Positions 29,946 through 38,897 of a stretch of 64,000 bases of DNA are shown here, piece after piece; the stretch's first letter is position 1, and each line of letters starts with the position of its first letter. The stretch comes from Winogradskyella costae (GTDB lineage Bacteria > Bacteroidota > Bacteroidia > Flavobacteriales > Flavobacteriaceae). The notes under the pieces were generated by a model, which was not told where the DNA came from, searched no databases, and worked only from the letters and a program-made list of their open reading frames with translations. The position numbers and the translations under genes were made by a program. The stretch covers positions 62,001 through 126,000 of the forward strand of contig NZ_JABFDK010000006.1 of assembly GCF_013403865.1 (NCBI RefSeq), written 5' to 3'.

Positions 29946-30431
29946 TTATTGAGGCATCATACGTATATAACGGATAAATCCTTTGCCTTCAACTTTAGAT
30001 TTCACACTTTCAGAAGTTAACTCTATTTCAACATCACTTTCGTAATACTCTTGGTCTTCAACTGCAGATTCAAACCTAAGTTTATAGCCTTTGTCTAATT
30101 TATCGTTATCTATTTCAATAACATTTATAGTACGCTGACCTCCACTTACCGTTGCTCCAGTAATCGCATCAATATCATTTCGCTTTTTACCGTAAAAATC
30201 CCACCAAGACTCAATGGTATTATACCATTCATCATCGTCTCCAATAACATTTAGGGTTTCTACATATTCACCTTCAGGATTTAATAATGAAATGACAATA
30301 TAGGCGCCTTCACCTGTATAATTGGTCATTTGAATCATACATTTATACTTTGAAGATTCAGATAAGGTATTAAAAGATACCAAGCCAAAAGCTACAGTAA
30401 ATACTAAAATTACAAGTTTTATATTTTTCAT
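29946..30431 (-). CDS. DUF2271 protein with a flavinylation-type motif
   Basis: 161 residues with a Sec signal peptide (about 1-23), so periplasmic. It resembles DUF2271. The sequence DAITGATVSGG places Asp88-x-x-Thr91-Gly-Ala-Thr94 in a DxxTGAT motif, the pattern at which ApbE flavin transferases attach FMN to threonine in RnfG, NqrC and related proteins. With the PepSY-flavodoxin reductase five bases downstream, it is a likely periplasmic electron acceptor. No ApbE gene is in this window. Flavinylation is an inference from the motif. Confidence 0.8.
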   Translation of the reverse strand: MKNIKLVILVFTVAFGLVSFNTLSESSKYKCMIQMTNYTGEGAYIVISLLNPEGEYVETLNVIGDDDEWYNTIESWWDFYGKKRNDIDAITGATVSGGQRTINVIEIDNDKLDKGYKLRFESAVEDQEYYESDVEIELTSESVKSKVEGKGFIRYIRMMPQ

Positions 30432-30444
30432 ATTTAAAATTATA

Positions 30445-31941
30445 TTACTTTAAAAATTCAACTGAGACATTATTCTTAGCTAATAACTCGTTCTCTTTAG
30501 CTAAGTCGTAAGCAGACTCTTCAAAATCTGTTACATCATCTTTCTTAGCACCATTTTTTAATAGAAATTTTAAAACACTGTCATCTTTAGCTTTTAGAGC
30601 CGCTAAGTGTAATGCTGTATTTCCCTCATTGTTTTTAGCATTGATATCTTGTTTCATATCTAAAGCTATTTTTAATAACTCCATACTATTTTTTTCGGCA
30701 GCTAAATGAAACCATGTGTTTCCATTTTTTTGAGTAGCAGTTAAATCTACTTTACTCTTATTCAAGAACTCTTTTTTACTGTAAAATTGCTTTTTGTTTC
30801 TTTCTGAGTAACAATCAATTAGATAGTATGCTAAGTTATTTCCGTCTGTATCTAATAAAGTTGTTTTCGCTTTATTCTCAATTAAGAACGTTACAACATC
30901 TACATCGTTGCCAGTAACAGCCAAACTTAAAGCCGTTTGCCCTTTTTTATTTGTATCGTTTATATCTTTTAAACTTGAAGCCAATACCTTTACAACTTCT
31001 AAATTATTACCTGAAGCGGCATTCATAAAAGGTGTATTTCCTTTGTGATCTTCTTGGTTAACATCTAATCCTTTTTCAAGTAAATATTTAATTATTTTTA
31101 CATCCTTACTTCTTGACGCTAAGATATGTAATGGTGTAATACCTTCTTTATTGGTTGTATTTGGATTTAAACCAATACTTTCTAAATACTCATAAACCTC
31201 TATTCCATTAGATGATCTTCTTGCACCATTAGCTGCAAAAATAAAAGCCTGATCTGTACCTATTAATCCTTTTTTAACAAGAGATTTTAAAGCTTCTAAA
31301 TGACCGGTTTTCGTTGTATAATTAAATATTCCGTCTCCATTTTTATCAACACTTTTAATATTTAATCCTTTAGATTGAAAATAAGATACAAGTTTAAAAT
31401 CCTTATCACTTGGTGCAGCTAATAGTAAAGCATTTGCACCATCTGGCGTTAAGTCCGTTTTTAAGTTTACTCCTTTATCTAAAATAAGGTCATAAACTTT
31501 AGTGTTTTGTTGCCCTGCTGAAGCTGCAAAATTAATGATAGAGTTTCCTTTGTCATCAGTGATATCTGTTTTAGCTCCTGTTTTTAAAAGGTAATTAACT
31601 AATTCGTCGTTACCTTGATATGCTGCCCAAAAAATGTATGTTCTACCATCGTGCGTCAGTTTATTTACATCATTACCTTTTTGAGCTAAAAGAAATTTAA
31701 TAGTTTCTAATGGTGTGTCTTGTAACGTTGCGAAAACAACAGCATCAAAACTAGCTCCGTTTGATTCTGATGGATTATTCCCTTCTTTTATCTTTGCTTT
31801 AACCGTTTCTACACTTGGTTTTGTTCCCCAATAATCACGATTTAAAAAGATGTTTTCGTTCTTCTTACTTTTCTTCTGGGCAAAAGCAGGCAATGCCAAT
31901 ATGACAAGAAGTAATACTACTACGGTCTTAATTGTTTTCAT
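30445..31941 (-). CDS. Exported ankyrin-repeat protein
   Basis: 498 residues with signal peptide MKTIKTVVVLLLVILALPAFA and then about a dozen ankyrin repeats to the end (for example GNTPFMNAASGNNLEVVKVL and GNTALHLAALKAKDDSVLKF). Ankyrin repeats bind other proteins; the partner is likely among the products of this operon. It lies between the DUF6607-like and DUF2271 genes with gaps of 22 and 13 bases. No enzymatic domain is seen. Exported ankyrin proteins linked to TonB-dependent iron uptake are a feature of this locus worth noting. Confidence 0.88.
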   Translation of the reverse strand: MKTIKTVVVLLLVILALPAFAQKKSKKNENIFLNRDYWGTKPSVETVKAKIKEGNNPSESNGASFDAVVFATLQDTPLETIKFLLAQKGNDVNKLTHDGRTYIFWAAYQGNDELVNYLLKTGAKTDITDDKGNSIINFAASAGQQNTKVYDLILDKGVNLKTDLTPDGANALLLAAPSDKDFKLVSYFQSKGLNIKSVDKNGDGIFNYTTKTGHLEALKSLVKKGLIGTDQAFIFAANGARRSSNGIEVYEYLESIGLNPNTTNKEGITPLHILASRSKDVKIIKYLLEKGLDVNQEDHKGNTPFMNAASGNNLEVVKVLASSLKDINDTNKKGQTALSLAVTGNDVDVVTFLIENKAKTTLLDTDGNNLAYYLIDCYSERNKKQFYSKKEFLNKSKVDLTATQKNGNTWFHLAAEKNSMELLKIALDMKQDINAKNNEGNTALHLAALKAKDDSVLKFLLKNGAKKDDVTDFEESAYDLAKENELLAKNNVSVEFLK

Positions 31942-31963
31942 ATATAAATGTTTGTTTTTAATC

Positions 31964-32869
31964 TTATTTTACAAAAGATTCAATAATACTATTAATTTCT
32001 TTTTCTGCAGTGATTTCATCATCTAATAAGTATTTGAATAATACTTTATTATCAACTTTTTCTTCAAGAGTTAAATCTTTGTTTCTTCCATAAATATCAG
32101 CCCACTTCGCTCTTACTGAAGCCCACTTATCGTGTTGTACTTTCCACCAATCTATTGAAGCCTGACATCTGCTTTCATCAACTCTTTTATAGGTGTTATA
32201 GCCTTTTTCTTTAGCTAAAATTACATCTTCAGAACCTGCTACACGTACTACTTTTTCATTGTCTTGGTCATGTACCCAGCCAAAGTTAGTAATTTCATGG
32301 CGGTTACCTCTTAAAGTGATGTTGTAATCACTACGCTTAGTGTACTCTCGTCTTGGTAACGGAGCTGTTGTTGTATTTTCCCAATAGTCTTTTCCATCTA
32401 CATGAACCCAAGTTCCAGAACCTTCGTAACGTGGACTGTCATCGACCTGAAATACTTTCTGAGTCCATTGCCCTTTTACATCATCCTTAGATTTTTTTTC
32501 ATATGTCCAATTATTATCGCCATTATACATATAGAAATCTTGGTTTTGAAACAACCAATCTTGTCTCCAATGCTTTACTATATATGGACTATCTGGTCGA
32601 CCTACTTGTAATAAATGTTGAATTGATATTTTATCAGCATCATCTTCAATAGCAAAAGCGTATTCTAAACCTTTATCCACCTTAGTTTCAGAAGGTCTAT
32701 AAAGTGAATCATTGCTATAATTAAACGTCTCTGTAAAATTAAAAGTAACTTCAAAACAACCGCACATCTCTTTAATGGCTTCTTGATCTTGTGCCTTTTT
32801 GTTTTGTGCATTACTACTATTATATATAGTAAATGCTAAAATAATGGCTAAAACTTCTACTCTTTTCAT
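31964..32869 (-). CDS. Exported protein of unknown function (DUF6607-like)
   Basis: 301 residues with a signal peptide ending NSSNAQ. The mature N-terminus has CGCFEVTFNFTETF; the middle is rich in Trp, Tyr and charged residues (KHWRQDWLFQNQDFYMYNGD), suggesting a beta-rich ligand-binding fold. I believe it belongs to DUF6607. First gene of the leftward operon, divergent from the TonB-dependent receptor, which suggests it takes part in haem or iron handling in the periplasm. The function is not known. Confidence 0.75.
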   Translation of the reverse strand: MKRVEVLAIILAFTIYNSSNAQNKKAQDQEAIKEMCGCFEVTFNFTETFNYSNDSLYRPSETKVDKGLEYAFAIEDDADKISIQHLLQVGRPDSPYIVKHWRQDWLFQNQDFYMYNGDNNWTYEKKSKDDVKGQWTQKVFQVDDSPRYEGSGTWVHVDGKDYWENTTTAPLPRREYTKRSDYNITLRGNRHEITNFGWVHDQDNEKVVRVAGSEDVILAKEKGYNTYKRVDESRCQASIDWWKVQHDKWASVRAKWADIYGRNKDLTLEEKVDNKVLFKYLLDDEITAEKEINSIIESFVK

Positions 32870-32919
32870 TTTTATACGGTTTGTAATTAGTGTTTAAAAA
32901 AAATTCAAAAAAACTTATT

Positions 32920-32956
32920 CTTATTTAGAATGAATTAAAATAAGATTATATATTTG
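32920..32956 (+). promoter_or_regulatory. Promoter and candidate iron operator of the TonB receptor gene
   Basis: TATATTTG (32949-32956) is a perfect -7 element, 17 bases before the receptor ATG. Just upstream, 32920-32944 has arms CTTATTT and AAATAAG around an 11-base centre, beginning with the half-site TTATTTAG. It covers the -33 region, a place suited to repression by a Fur-type regulator. The regulator identity is inferred from gene content only. Confidence 0.5.
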
Positions 32957-32973
32957 CCACAAATTTATATAGA

Positions 32974-35124
32974 ATGAGTCTAATTAAAAATAAAAATCTA
33001 ATTTATTTTTATCTTTTTTTCTTTTCGTGGTCATTTGCTCAAAAAAGAGAAACTACACTTGATAGCACCAAAATAGAACAACTAAAAAAAGTTGTTGTGA
33101 TTGGAGAAAGTAATGTAATGTCTGTAAGCAAAAAGTTATTCACGGTAGGAACAATTAAAAGAGCAGACATCGAAAATGTAGCTGGTAATAACTTAGCAGA
33201 TGTTTTATTTAACAACTTAAATATTACAGTTAGCCCAGATGCATCAAATGGCCGTTCTACTGTGAGTATGTTTGGTTTAGACGGCCAATATGTAAAGATT
33301 TTGGTTGATGGTATTCCTATAGTAAGTGATAATGGACTTGGAAACAATATTGATATTAGCCAAATAAATATAGATGACGTAGAACGTGTAGAAATTGTAG
33401 AAGGTTCTATGGGGGTTTTATATGGTGACAACTCTGTTGCTGGTGTAATCAATATCATCACAAAAAGAGGCTTAAAAGAAAATGGTTGGGCACTTCAACT
33501 ATCTCTACAAGAAGAAACTGTAGGCAACGAATTTGAGCTTTTTGATAAAGGTAGGCATATTCAAAATTTTAGAGTTACCAATCAGGTTAACGACAAATTA
33601 TCCTATGCTTTTGGTGCTTCTAGAAATGATTTTGCAGGTTTTTTTAATGATTTTAAAGGTCAGAATTATGTAAACATTCAAAATAATACGGTTATAAATG
33701 ATAGTTTACGAGGTTCTGAATGGAATCCTAAAGAACAATTAACCGTATCTACAAATTTAAACTTAGATTTAGGTAAACACAACGTCTTTTATAAGCTTCA
33801 ATTTTTTAATGAAAATCTCGATATCTATAACAGAATCGTTAATGGAAGGTTTCAAAACGGAGCACTGAACCCTACTGCGTTAGACGAAAATTATGAAACA
33901 AATAGATGGGTAAGTAACTTAAATGTTTCAGGTCCTTTAACAGGCGCTACTAAATATAATTTCTCATTTTCATATCAAACGCAAAAACGTAACTACCAAG
34001 AGTTAGTCTATAATATTTTAGACCAGCGCACACAATCCATAGAAACGGATGCCGTAAGTCAGTCTAGTGACGTGCTATATTCTAAAGCGTTTGTAAGCAA
34101 TATTATACCTAAATCTAATGTTTTTGATCTTCAGTTAGGCTATGAATTTACCAATCAATCTGGTTTTGATGCCGTTGCTACAGGAAATTATTCTAGTGAT
34201 GTTATAGAAAATACAATAACTAACTATGAATTATTTGGTATTGCGCTAATTCAACCATCAAACAAATTATCTATAAATCCAGGCACCAGATTTACACATA
34301 GTACACAATTTAAGAATCAGCTGATTTGGTCTTTATCCTCAACCTACGACTTTACAGAAAAGTTAAAATTAAAAGCTGTTATAGGCTCTGCATACAGAGC
34401 ACCAAATTTTGAAGAACTGTTCTTCTACTTTGTAGATTCTAATCACAATGTTAGAGGTAATCAAGATTTACAACCAGAAGATGGTATTTCTTTATTTGTA
34501 AACCTGAAAGACAATTACAGAATTTCCGAAGAGGGCTATTTAACCCCTAGCTTTAACTTCTTCTATATTGATTTAAAAGATGCTATTACTAGCATTACGA
34601 CCGAAGATGAAGATGGAAGGATTCTTTTCACTCAAGGTAATATAGACTATAGCAAACGACTAGGTTTTACTTTAGACAATAGTTTTATCTATAAAAACTG
34701 GAATATCGGCCTTGGTGCCACTTACACAGGTATTACAAACGCAATTAGTGAGGATTTAGATACTAATTCTGATTATTTGTGGAGCTTAAATTTGCAAACG
34801 TCATTAGCTTATGAAATAGCAAAATGGAAAACTACCTTTTCTACGCAACTTAAATACACGGGTAAAACCCAAGGAGTATTTACAGATGCAAACGGTGAAT
34901 TATACATTGGAGAAACTGATGCCTTTACATGGTTAAATGCTTCGCTAAGAACGGAAATATCCCCCAAAATAAGCGCAACATTAGGCGTAAGAAACTTACT
35001 TGATGTTGTCAGCATAGATACAGGAACTTCTGCGGGAGCACATTCTACTGCTACAACATCCTCAAGATTAATCGGTAATGGCCGATCCTATTTTTTAAAA
35101 ATATCCTATAATTTAAATTTATAA
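32974..35124 (+). CDS. TonB-dependent outer-membrane receptor (haem/iron type)
   Basis: 716 residues with a signal peptide ending SWSFAQ. The plug domain follows directly (about 35-165; VVVIGESNVMSV, LDGQYVKILVDGIPIVSD, VERVEIVEGSMGVLYG) and then a beta-barrel to a C-terminus ending in an aromatic-alternating strand (YFLKISYNLNL). There is no N-terminal carboxypeptidase-like domain, unlike SusC-type proteins. FRAP/NPNL-like haem-receptor motifs appear loosely as GSAYRAPNFEELFF. It is followed after 11 bases by an HmuY-type lipoprotein, so haem is the likely ligand, as for HmuR. Confidence 0.88.
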   Translation: MSLIKNKNLIYFYLFFFSWSFAQKRETTLDSTKIEQLKKVVVIGESNVMSVSKKLFTVGTIKRADIENVAGNNLADVLFNNLNITVSPDASNGRSTVSMFGLDGQYVKILVDGIPIVSDNGLGNNIDISQINIDDVERVEIVEGSMGVLYGDNSVAGVINIITKRGLKENGWALQLSLQEETVGNEFELFDKGRHIQNFRVTNQVNDKLSYAFGASRNDFAGFFNDFKGQNYVNIQNNTVINDSLRGSEWNPKEQLTVSTNLNLDLGKHNVFYKLQFFNENLDIYNRIVNGRFQNGALNPTALDENYETNRWVSNLNVSGPLTGATKYNFSFSYQTQKRNYQELVYNILDQRTQSIETDAVSQSSDVLYSKAFVSNIIPKSNVFDLQLGYEFTNQSGFDAVATGNYSSDVIENTITNYELFGIALIQPSNKLSINPGTRFTHSTQFKNQLIWSLSSTYDFTEKLKLKAVIGSAYRAPNFEELFFYFVDSNHNVRGNQDLQPEDGISLFVNLKDNYRISEEGYLTPSFNFFYIDLKDAITSITTEDEDGRILFTQGNIDYSKRLGFTLDNSFIYKNWNIGLGATYTGITNAISEDLDTNSDYLWSLNLQTSLAYEIAKWKTTFSTQLKYTGKTQGVFTDANGELYIGETDAFTWLNASLRTEISPKISATLGVRNLLDVVSIDTGTSAGAHSTATTSSRLIGNGRSYFLKISYNLNL

Positions 35125-35135
35125 CACAATCAATT

Positions 35136-36323
35136 ATGATAAACAGATTTTTTACACTTATGCTATTTGTAACTGCTAGCGTATTAACAGGTTGCAGTAA
35201 TGACGATGACACTATAACCATCACTACACCTCCATCATCTGGTGGTATTATTGACCTAGAAGTAGGTGGATTCAATCAAGCAAACCGCGTTTACGTCGAT
35301 TTAAGTACTGGTAACCAAACCCCCGTTCGCCGTGATTCTTGGGAAATCGCAGTATATAATGGTTCTGAGAATAGAGTCTATCTCAATAGCGCATTATTAG
35401 TCTCTGCTGCAGAGTTAGTTGGCATCAATGACATCACTACAGTCACTGAAAGTTCAGCTTTATCTGCCCCATTAACTTTAAACGCATTAGATCAAACCTT
35501 TACTCCAACCACTGTTACTGTAAATACTGTTGCAGAATTAATAGAAGGATTGCCTGTTGGTTATTATCAATATGGTGATTTAGACGCAGGTATTTCTTTT
35601 ACAGATAATAAAGAAGGGGGATTATCAGGTACTGCATTCGGAGATATCTCTACTACAGATACCGACAACAATGTTTTCATTGTTAATTTAGGTAACGATA
35701 TCCCTACGGCAAATAACGGTACTATAAACACCACAGGAGACTCTAGAGGTTTTATGAAAGTTAGAGTATTAACAAATGGAAATAGCTACACCATTCAATA
35801 TGCCGAACTAAACAACACAGTTGACTATTCTGAAATCACTGTAACAAAAGATAACAGTTACAATCTTACCACTGTGAGTTTAACTGATGAACAAGTTGTT
35901 AGTGCAGAACCAGAATCTTCAGAATGGGACATCGATTTTGGAGGAGTCTTCTCTTTTTATGGTTTACAAGGTACTTTAGCTGCAGGCTTAACCTACTCTG
36001 ATTATACGCTACATAACACCCTTGGTGGTGTAGGCTTATATCAAATAACCGTTGAAGGTGATACTACTCCAATTTATTCAGATTTTTCTTTAGCAGATAT
36101 CAATGAAAATAATTTAATATATAACGATCGCGCAGTTGTAGGCAGTGGATGGAGAAGTGTTGATTTTATGACTGGAGAAACTTCAGTTAAAGAAAATACA
36201 TACTACGTAGTAAAAGATAGTGATAACAACTATTACAAACTTAGATTCACAGCTGTAGAAAGTGAAACGGGAGAACGAGGATATCCTCAATTTCAGTATG
36301 AGTTATTAGAAAGTGATAACTAA
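35136..36323 (+). CDS. HmuY-family haem-binding lipoprotein
   Basis: 395 residues; lipoprotein signal ending SVLTGC. The start of the mature domain (NRVYVDLSTGNQTPVRRDSWEIAVYNG) is typical of HmuY proteins, which take haem from host or environmental haemoproteins and pass it to the TonB receptor. At 395 residues it is much longer than the Porphyromonas protein (about 215), with a second beta-rich part (about 235-390, SEWDIDFGGVFSFYG) that looks like another HmuY-like unit. Haem ligands (two His in the P. gingivalis protein) are not conserved here, as in many relatives. Confidence 0.82.
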   Translation: MINRFFTLMLFVTASVLTGCSNDDDTITITTPPSSGGIIDLEVGGFNQANRVYVDLSTGNQTPVRRDSWEIAVYNGSENRVYLNSALLVSAAELVGINDITTVTESSALSAPLTLNALDQTFTPTTVTVNTVAELIEGLPVGYYQYGDLDAGISFTDNKEGGLSGTAFGDISTTDTDNNVFIVNLGNDIPTANNGTINTTGDSRGFMKVRVLTNGNSYTIQYAELNNTVDYSEITVTKDNSYNLTTVSLTDEQVVSAEPESSEWDIDFGGVFSFYGLQGTLAAGLTYSDYTLHNTLGGVGLYQITVEGDTTPIYSDFSLADINENNLIYNDRAVVGSGWRSVDFMTGETSVKENTYYVVKDSDNNYYKLRFTAVESETGERGYPQFQYELLESDN

Positions 36324-36356
36324 TCTAAAAATTTAGAAATTTTTAATTTTTACTTT

Positions 36357-36388
36357 AAAGTCCATCTCTAAGGAGATGGATTTTTTAA
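36357..36388 (+). terminator. Intrinsic terminator after the HmuY gene
   Basis: An 8-bp perfect stem, TCCATCTC / GAGATGGA (36361-36380), with loop TAAG and six T. Confidence 0.9.
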
Positions 36389-36404
36389 AGCTTATTTTGT
36401 TATT

Positions 36405-36423
36405 TTTATTTAGTCTAAATAAA
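36405..36423. promoter_or_regulatory. Perfect 19-bp palindrome, candidate iron operator
   Basis: TTTATTTAG-T-CTAAATAAA is an exact odd palindrome, 18 bases before the ATG of the FG-GAP gene. It shares the half-site TTATTTAG with the dyad at 32920 in front of the TonB receptor, which suggests one regulator for both. A Fur-type protein is the best guess from context. Confidence 0.55.
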
Positions 36424-36441
36424 GAATTAAATTAATATATT

Positions 36442-37893
36442 ATGAAGAAAATATTACTTTTAACTATTTGCATCCTATTAAATAACCAATACACCACTTC
36501 TCAGCAATTCACAGAGAATACTGAGATAAGTTTAACAGGAATTCTCTATGGAGATGTAAAGTGGATTGATAACAACCTGAACGGAAACGACCAATTATTG
36601 ATTTCAGGATATGACGCTAATTACAGTCCGTATTCCGCAATGTACTCTTTTGAAACCGAAAATTTAGGTTTATTACAACTACCTATTGCCCCTTCTTATT
36701 TTTCATCAATAGGAAAATTAGATTATAATAACGATGGAATACAAGATTTTTTAATTAATGGTTACGATTCTAATAATGACGCATCTTGCAAATTATACAT
36801 AAGTGATGGAAATGGATCATATACTAGCCAAAATTTATCTATTCCTAGTACAACTAATGGGAAAATTAAAACGGAAGATTTAAATAATGATGGCTTAATT
36901 GATGTTATTGTTACCGGATCTGCCGAAGATTATAGTTACATCGCTAAGCTATTTATACAAAATGAAGATGGAAATTTTATAGAAGCCATAGTACCTTTTT
37001 TTGGAAGTACATATAGCAGTATTTCAACATTTGATGCTAACAATGATGGACATGTGGATGTATTACTCACAGGTTTCAGTAACAGTTATGTACCTGAAAC
37101 AAAGCTATACTTAAATGATGGTGCTGCCAATTTTACAGAAAGTACAACTGATCCATTAACAGATGTATATTTTTCTACTACTAGTGCAGCCGATTATGAT
37201 AATGACAATGATATAGATATTTTAATATCTGGATTTAATGCTTCCTTCACCCCTTACACAGTCTTATATAACAATGATGGCAGCGGAAACTTTTCTGAAG
37301 TTACAAATGTTTCTTTAAAACAATTATATTGGGGAACTTCAAATTTTGCTGATTATGATAATGATGGTGATTTAGATATTTTTCTATCTGGTGCAGATGC
37401 CAATACCATTACCTATGCTAAATTTTATAAAAATACAAATGGTATTTTCACAGAAGATACAAATGCTGAAATAGGAATTTATGGAACATACGTTAGCGCT
37501 GCTGATTGGTCAGATTATGATAATGATGGAGATCTAGACTTTGTTTTAAGTGGCCTTGATAGTCACAGTAATGCTATAACAAAAGTATATACTAACCAAC
37601 AAGAAAGTTTGAGTATTGACGATTTTTCCTTTAATAATAAATTACGCATTTACCCAAATCCTACAACTGAAAAGATAGTTAATTTAGTTTATGATGAAAG
37701 CCAACTAAGTAATACAGCATATACGGTTTCCATCTTTTCTTCCTTAGGTCAAAAAGTATTTGAAACCAATTTAACTTACACTTCTAAAATTTTCAAAAAG
37801 GCTATAGATTTAACCACTTTAGAAAGCGGAATTTACCTTTTACAATTAACATCAGGAAATCAGAGTGTTTCTAAGAAATTAATTCTTAACTAG
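36442..37893 (+). CDS. Secreted FG-GAP/VCBS-repeat protein with T9SS sorting domain
   Basis: 483 residues. Signal peptide to about residue 20 (ILLNNQYTTSQQ). Residues about 60-390 hold FG-GAP/VCBS repeats, visible as recurrent acidic YDNDGDLDIFLSG units that form calcium-binding beta-propellers. The last ~80 residues (from LRIYPNPTTEKIVNLV to VSKKLILN) are a type A T9SS C-terminal domain, so the protein is secreted and attached to the cell surface. It may bind proteins or polysaccharides. The palindrome in front links it to the preceding iron locus. Confidence 0.88.
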   Translation: MKKILLLTICILLNNQYTTSQQFTENTEISLTGILYGDVKWIDNNLNGNDQLLISGYDANYSPYSAMYSFETENLGLLQLPIAPSYFSSIGKLDYNNDGIQDFLINGYDSNNDASCKLYISDGNGSYTSQNLSIPSTTNGKIKTEDLNNDGLIDVIVTGSAEDYSYIAKLFIQNEDGNFIEAIVPFFGSTYSSISTFDANNDGHVDVLLTGFSNSYVPETKLYLNDGAANFTESTTDPLTDVYFSTTSAADYDNDNDIDILISGFNASFTPYTVLYNNDGSGNFSEVTNVSLKQLYWGTSNFADYDNDGDLDIFLSGADANTITYAKFYKNTNGIFTEDTNAEIGIYGTYVSAADWSDYDNDGDLDFVLSGLDSHSNAITKVYTNQQESLSIDDFSFNNKLRIYPNPTTEKIVNLVYDESQLSNTAYTVSIFSSLGQKVFETNLTYTSKIFKKAIDLTTLESGIYLLQLTSGNQSVSKKLILN

Positions 37894-37915
37894 TATCTGC
37901 ATTTTTTAAGTTCAA

Positions 37916-37948
37916 TAAAAGTCCTAATATAATCTGTTAGGACTTTCT
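37916..37948. terminator. Bidirectional intrinsic terminator
   Basis: Perfect 10-bp stem AAAGTCCTAA / TTAGGACTTT (37918-37927 and 37937-37946) with a nine-base loop, between the convergent FG-GAP and HMG-CoA lyase genes. Confidence 0.8.
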
Positions 37949-37950
37949 TG

Positions 37951-38814
37951 TTAATGGTAAGTACTAAAAATTTTAGTCGCCTCATTATAAGCACTCTCAA
38001 AGCTCATAGCACTTAAGTCATGAGCCTTTTTTTGTGTAAAATAAGACAACATTTTTTCAGTTGGCATATTACCTGTAAGATCATCTTTTGCCATTGGACA
38101 ACCACCAAAGCCTTGTATAGCTCCATCAAACCTATGACAACCCGCTTTATAAGCTGCATCCACCTTTTCGAACCACGTGGTTGGTGTAGTGTGCAAATGT
38201 GCACCAAACTCAATATTTGAATACGCTGGAATTAAATTTGAGAATAAGTAAGAAATATTCTCAGGATCAGAACTTCCAATGGTATCACTTAATGATAATA
38301 TATTGACACCCATTTTAGAAAGGCGTTCTGTCCACTCTCCTACAATATCTACATTCCATGGGTCTCCATATGGATTTCCAAATCCCATTGAAATATAAAC
38401 AACAACTTCTTTATGATTCTTATCAGCAATTTCTAAAATTTCAGAAAGCGTCACCACCGATTGCGCAATCGTTTTATGCGTATTCCGCATTTGAAAATTT
38501 TCAGAGATTGAAAACGGAAATCCTAAATAATCTATTTCTTTATGAACTGAGGCCTCACTTGCGCCTCTAGTATTGGCAATAATAGCAAGTAATTTACTTT
38601 TGGTTTTACTTAAATCTAGTTGCGCTAAAACTTCTGCCGTATCTACCATTTGCGGAATCGCTTTTGGAGACACAAAACTACCAAAATCAATAGTATCAAA
38701 ACCGACGCGAAGCAACGACTGAATGTATTGCACCTTCTTTTCAGTAGGAATAAAATCCTTAATGCCTTGCATAGCATCTCTAGGACATTCTATTATTTTA
38801 ACCGCTTTATTCAT
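37951..38814 (-). CDS. Hydroxymethylglutaryl-CoA lyase
   Basis: 287 residues, a TIM-barrel of the DRE-TIM metallolyase family that cleaves HMG-CoA to acetoacetate and acetyl-CoA, the last step of leucine degradation. The signature GFGGCPMA with catalytic Cys239 is present, and the metal-binding His pair appears as GAHLHTT. N-terminal IECPRDAMQGI matches the CPRDGLQ region of the family with Ala-Met in place of Gly-Leu. Fits with the thiolase at 1770. Confidence 0.93.
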   Translation of the reverse strand: MNKAVKIIECPRDAMQGIKDFIPTEKKVQYIQSLLRVGFDTIDFGSFVSPKAIPQMVDTAEVLAQLDLSKTKSKLLAIIANTRGASEASVHKEIDYLGFPFSISENFQMRNTHKTIAQSVVTLSEILEIADKNHKEVVVYISMGFGNPYGDPWNVDIVGEWTERLSKMGVNILSLSDTIGSSDPENISYLFSNLIPAYSNIEFGAHLHTTPTTWFEKVDAAYKAGCHRFDGAIQGFGGCPMAKDDLTGNMPTEKMLSYFTQKKAHDLSAMSFESAYNEATKIFSTYH

Positions 38815-38897
38815 TGGTTCAAATATACATTAATTGAAATTGAAATTAAACTCGAAGATACATTTGAAGATGATAATAATTAGCACAAATGATTCTT

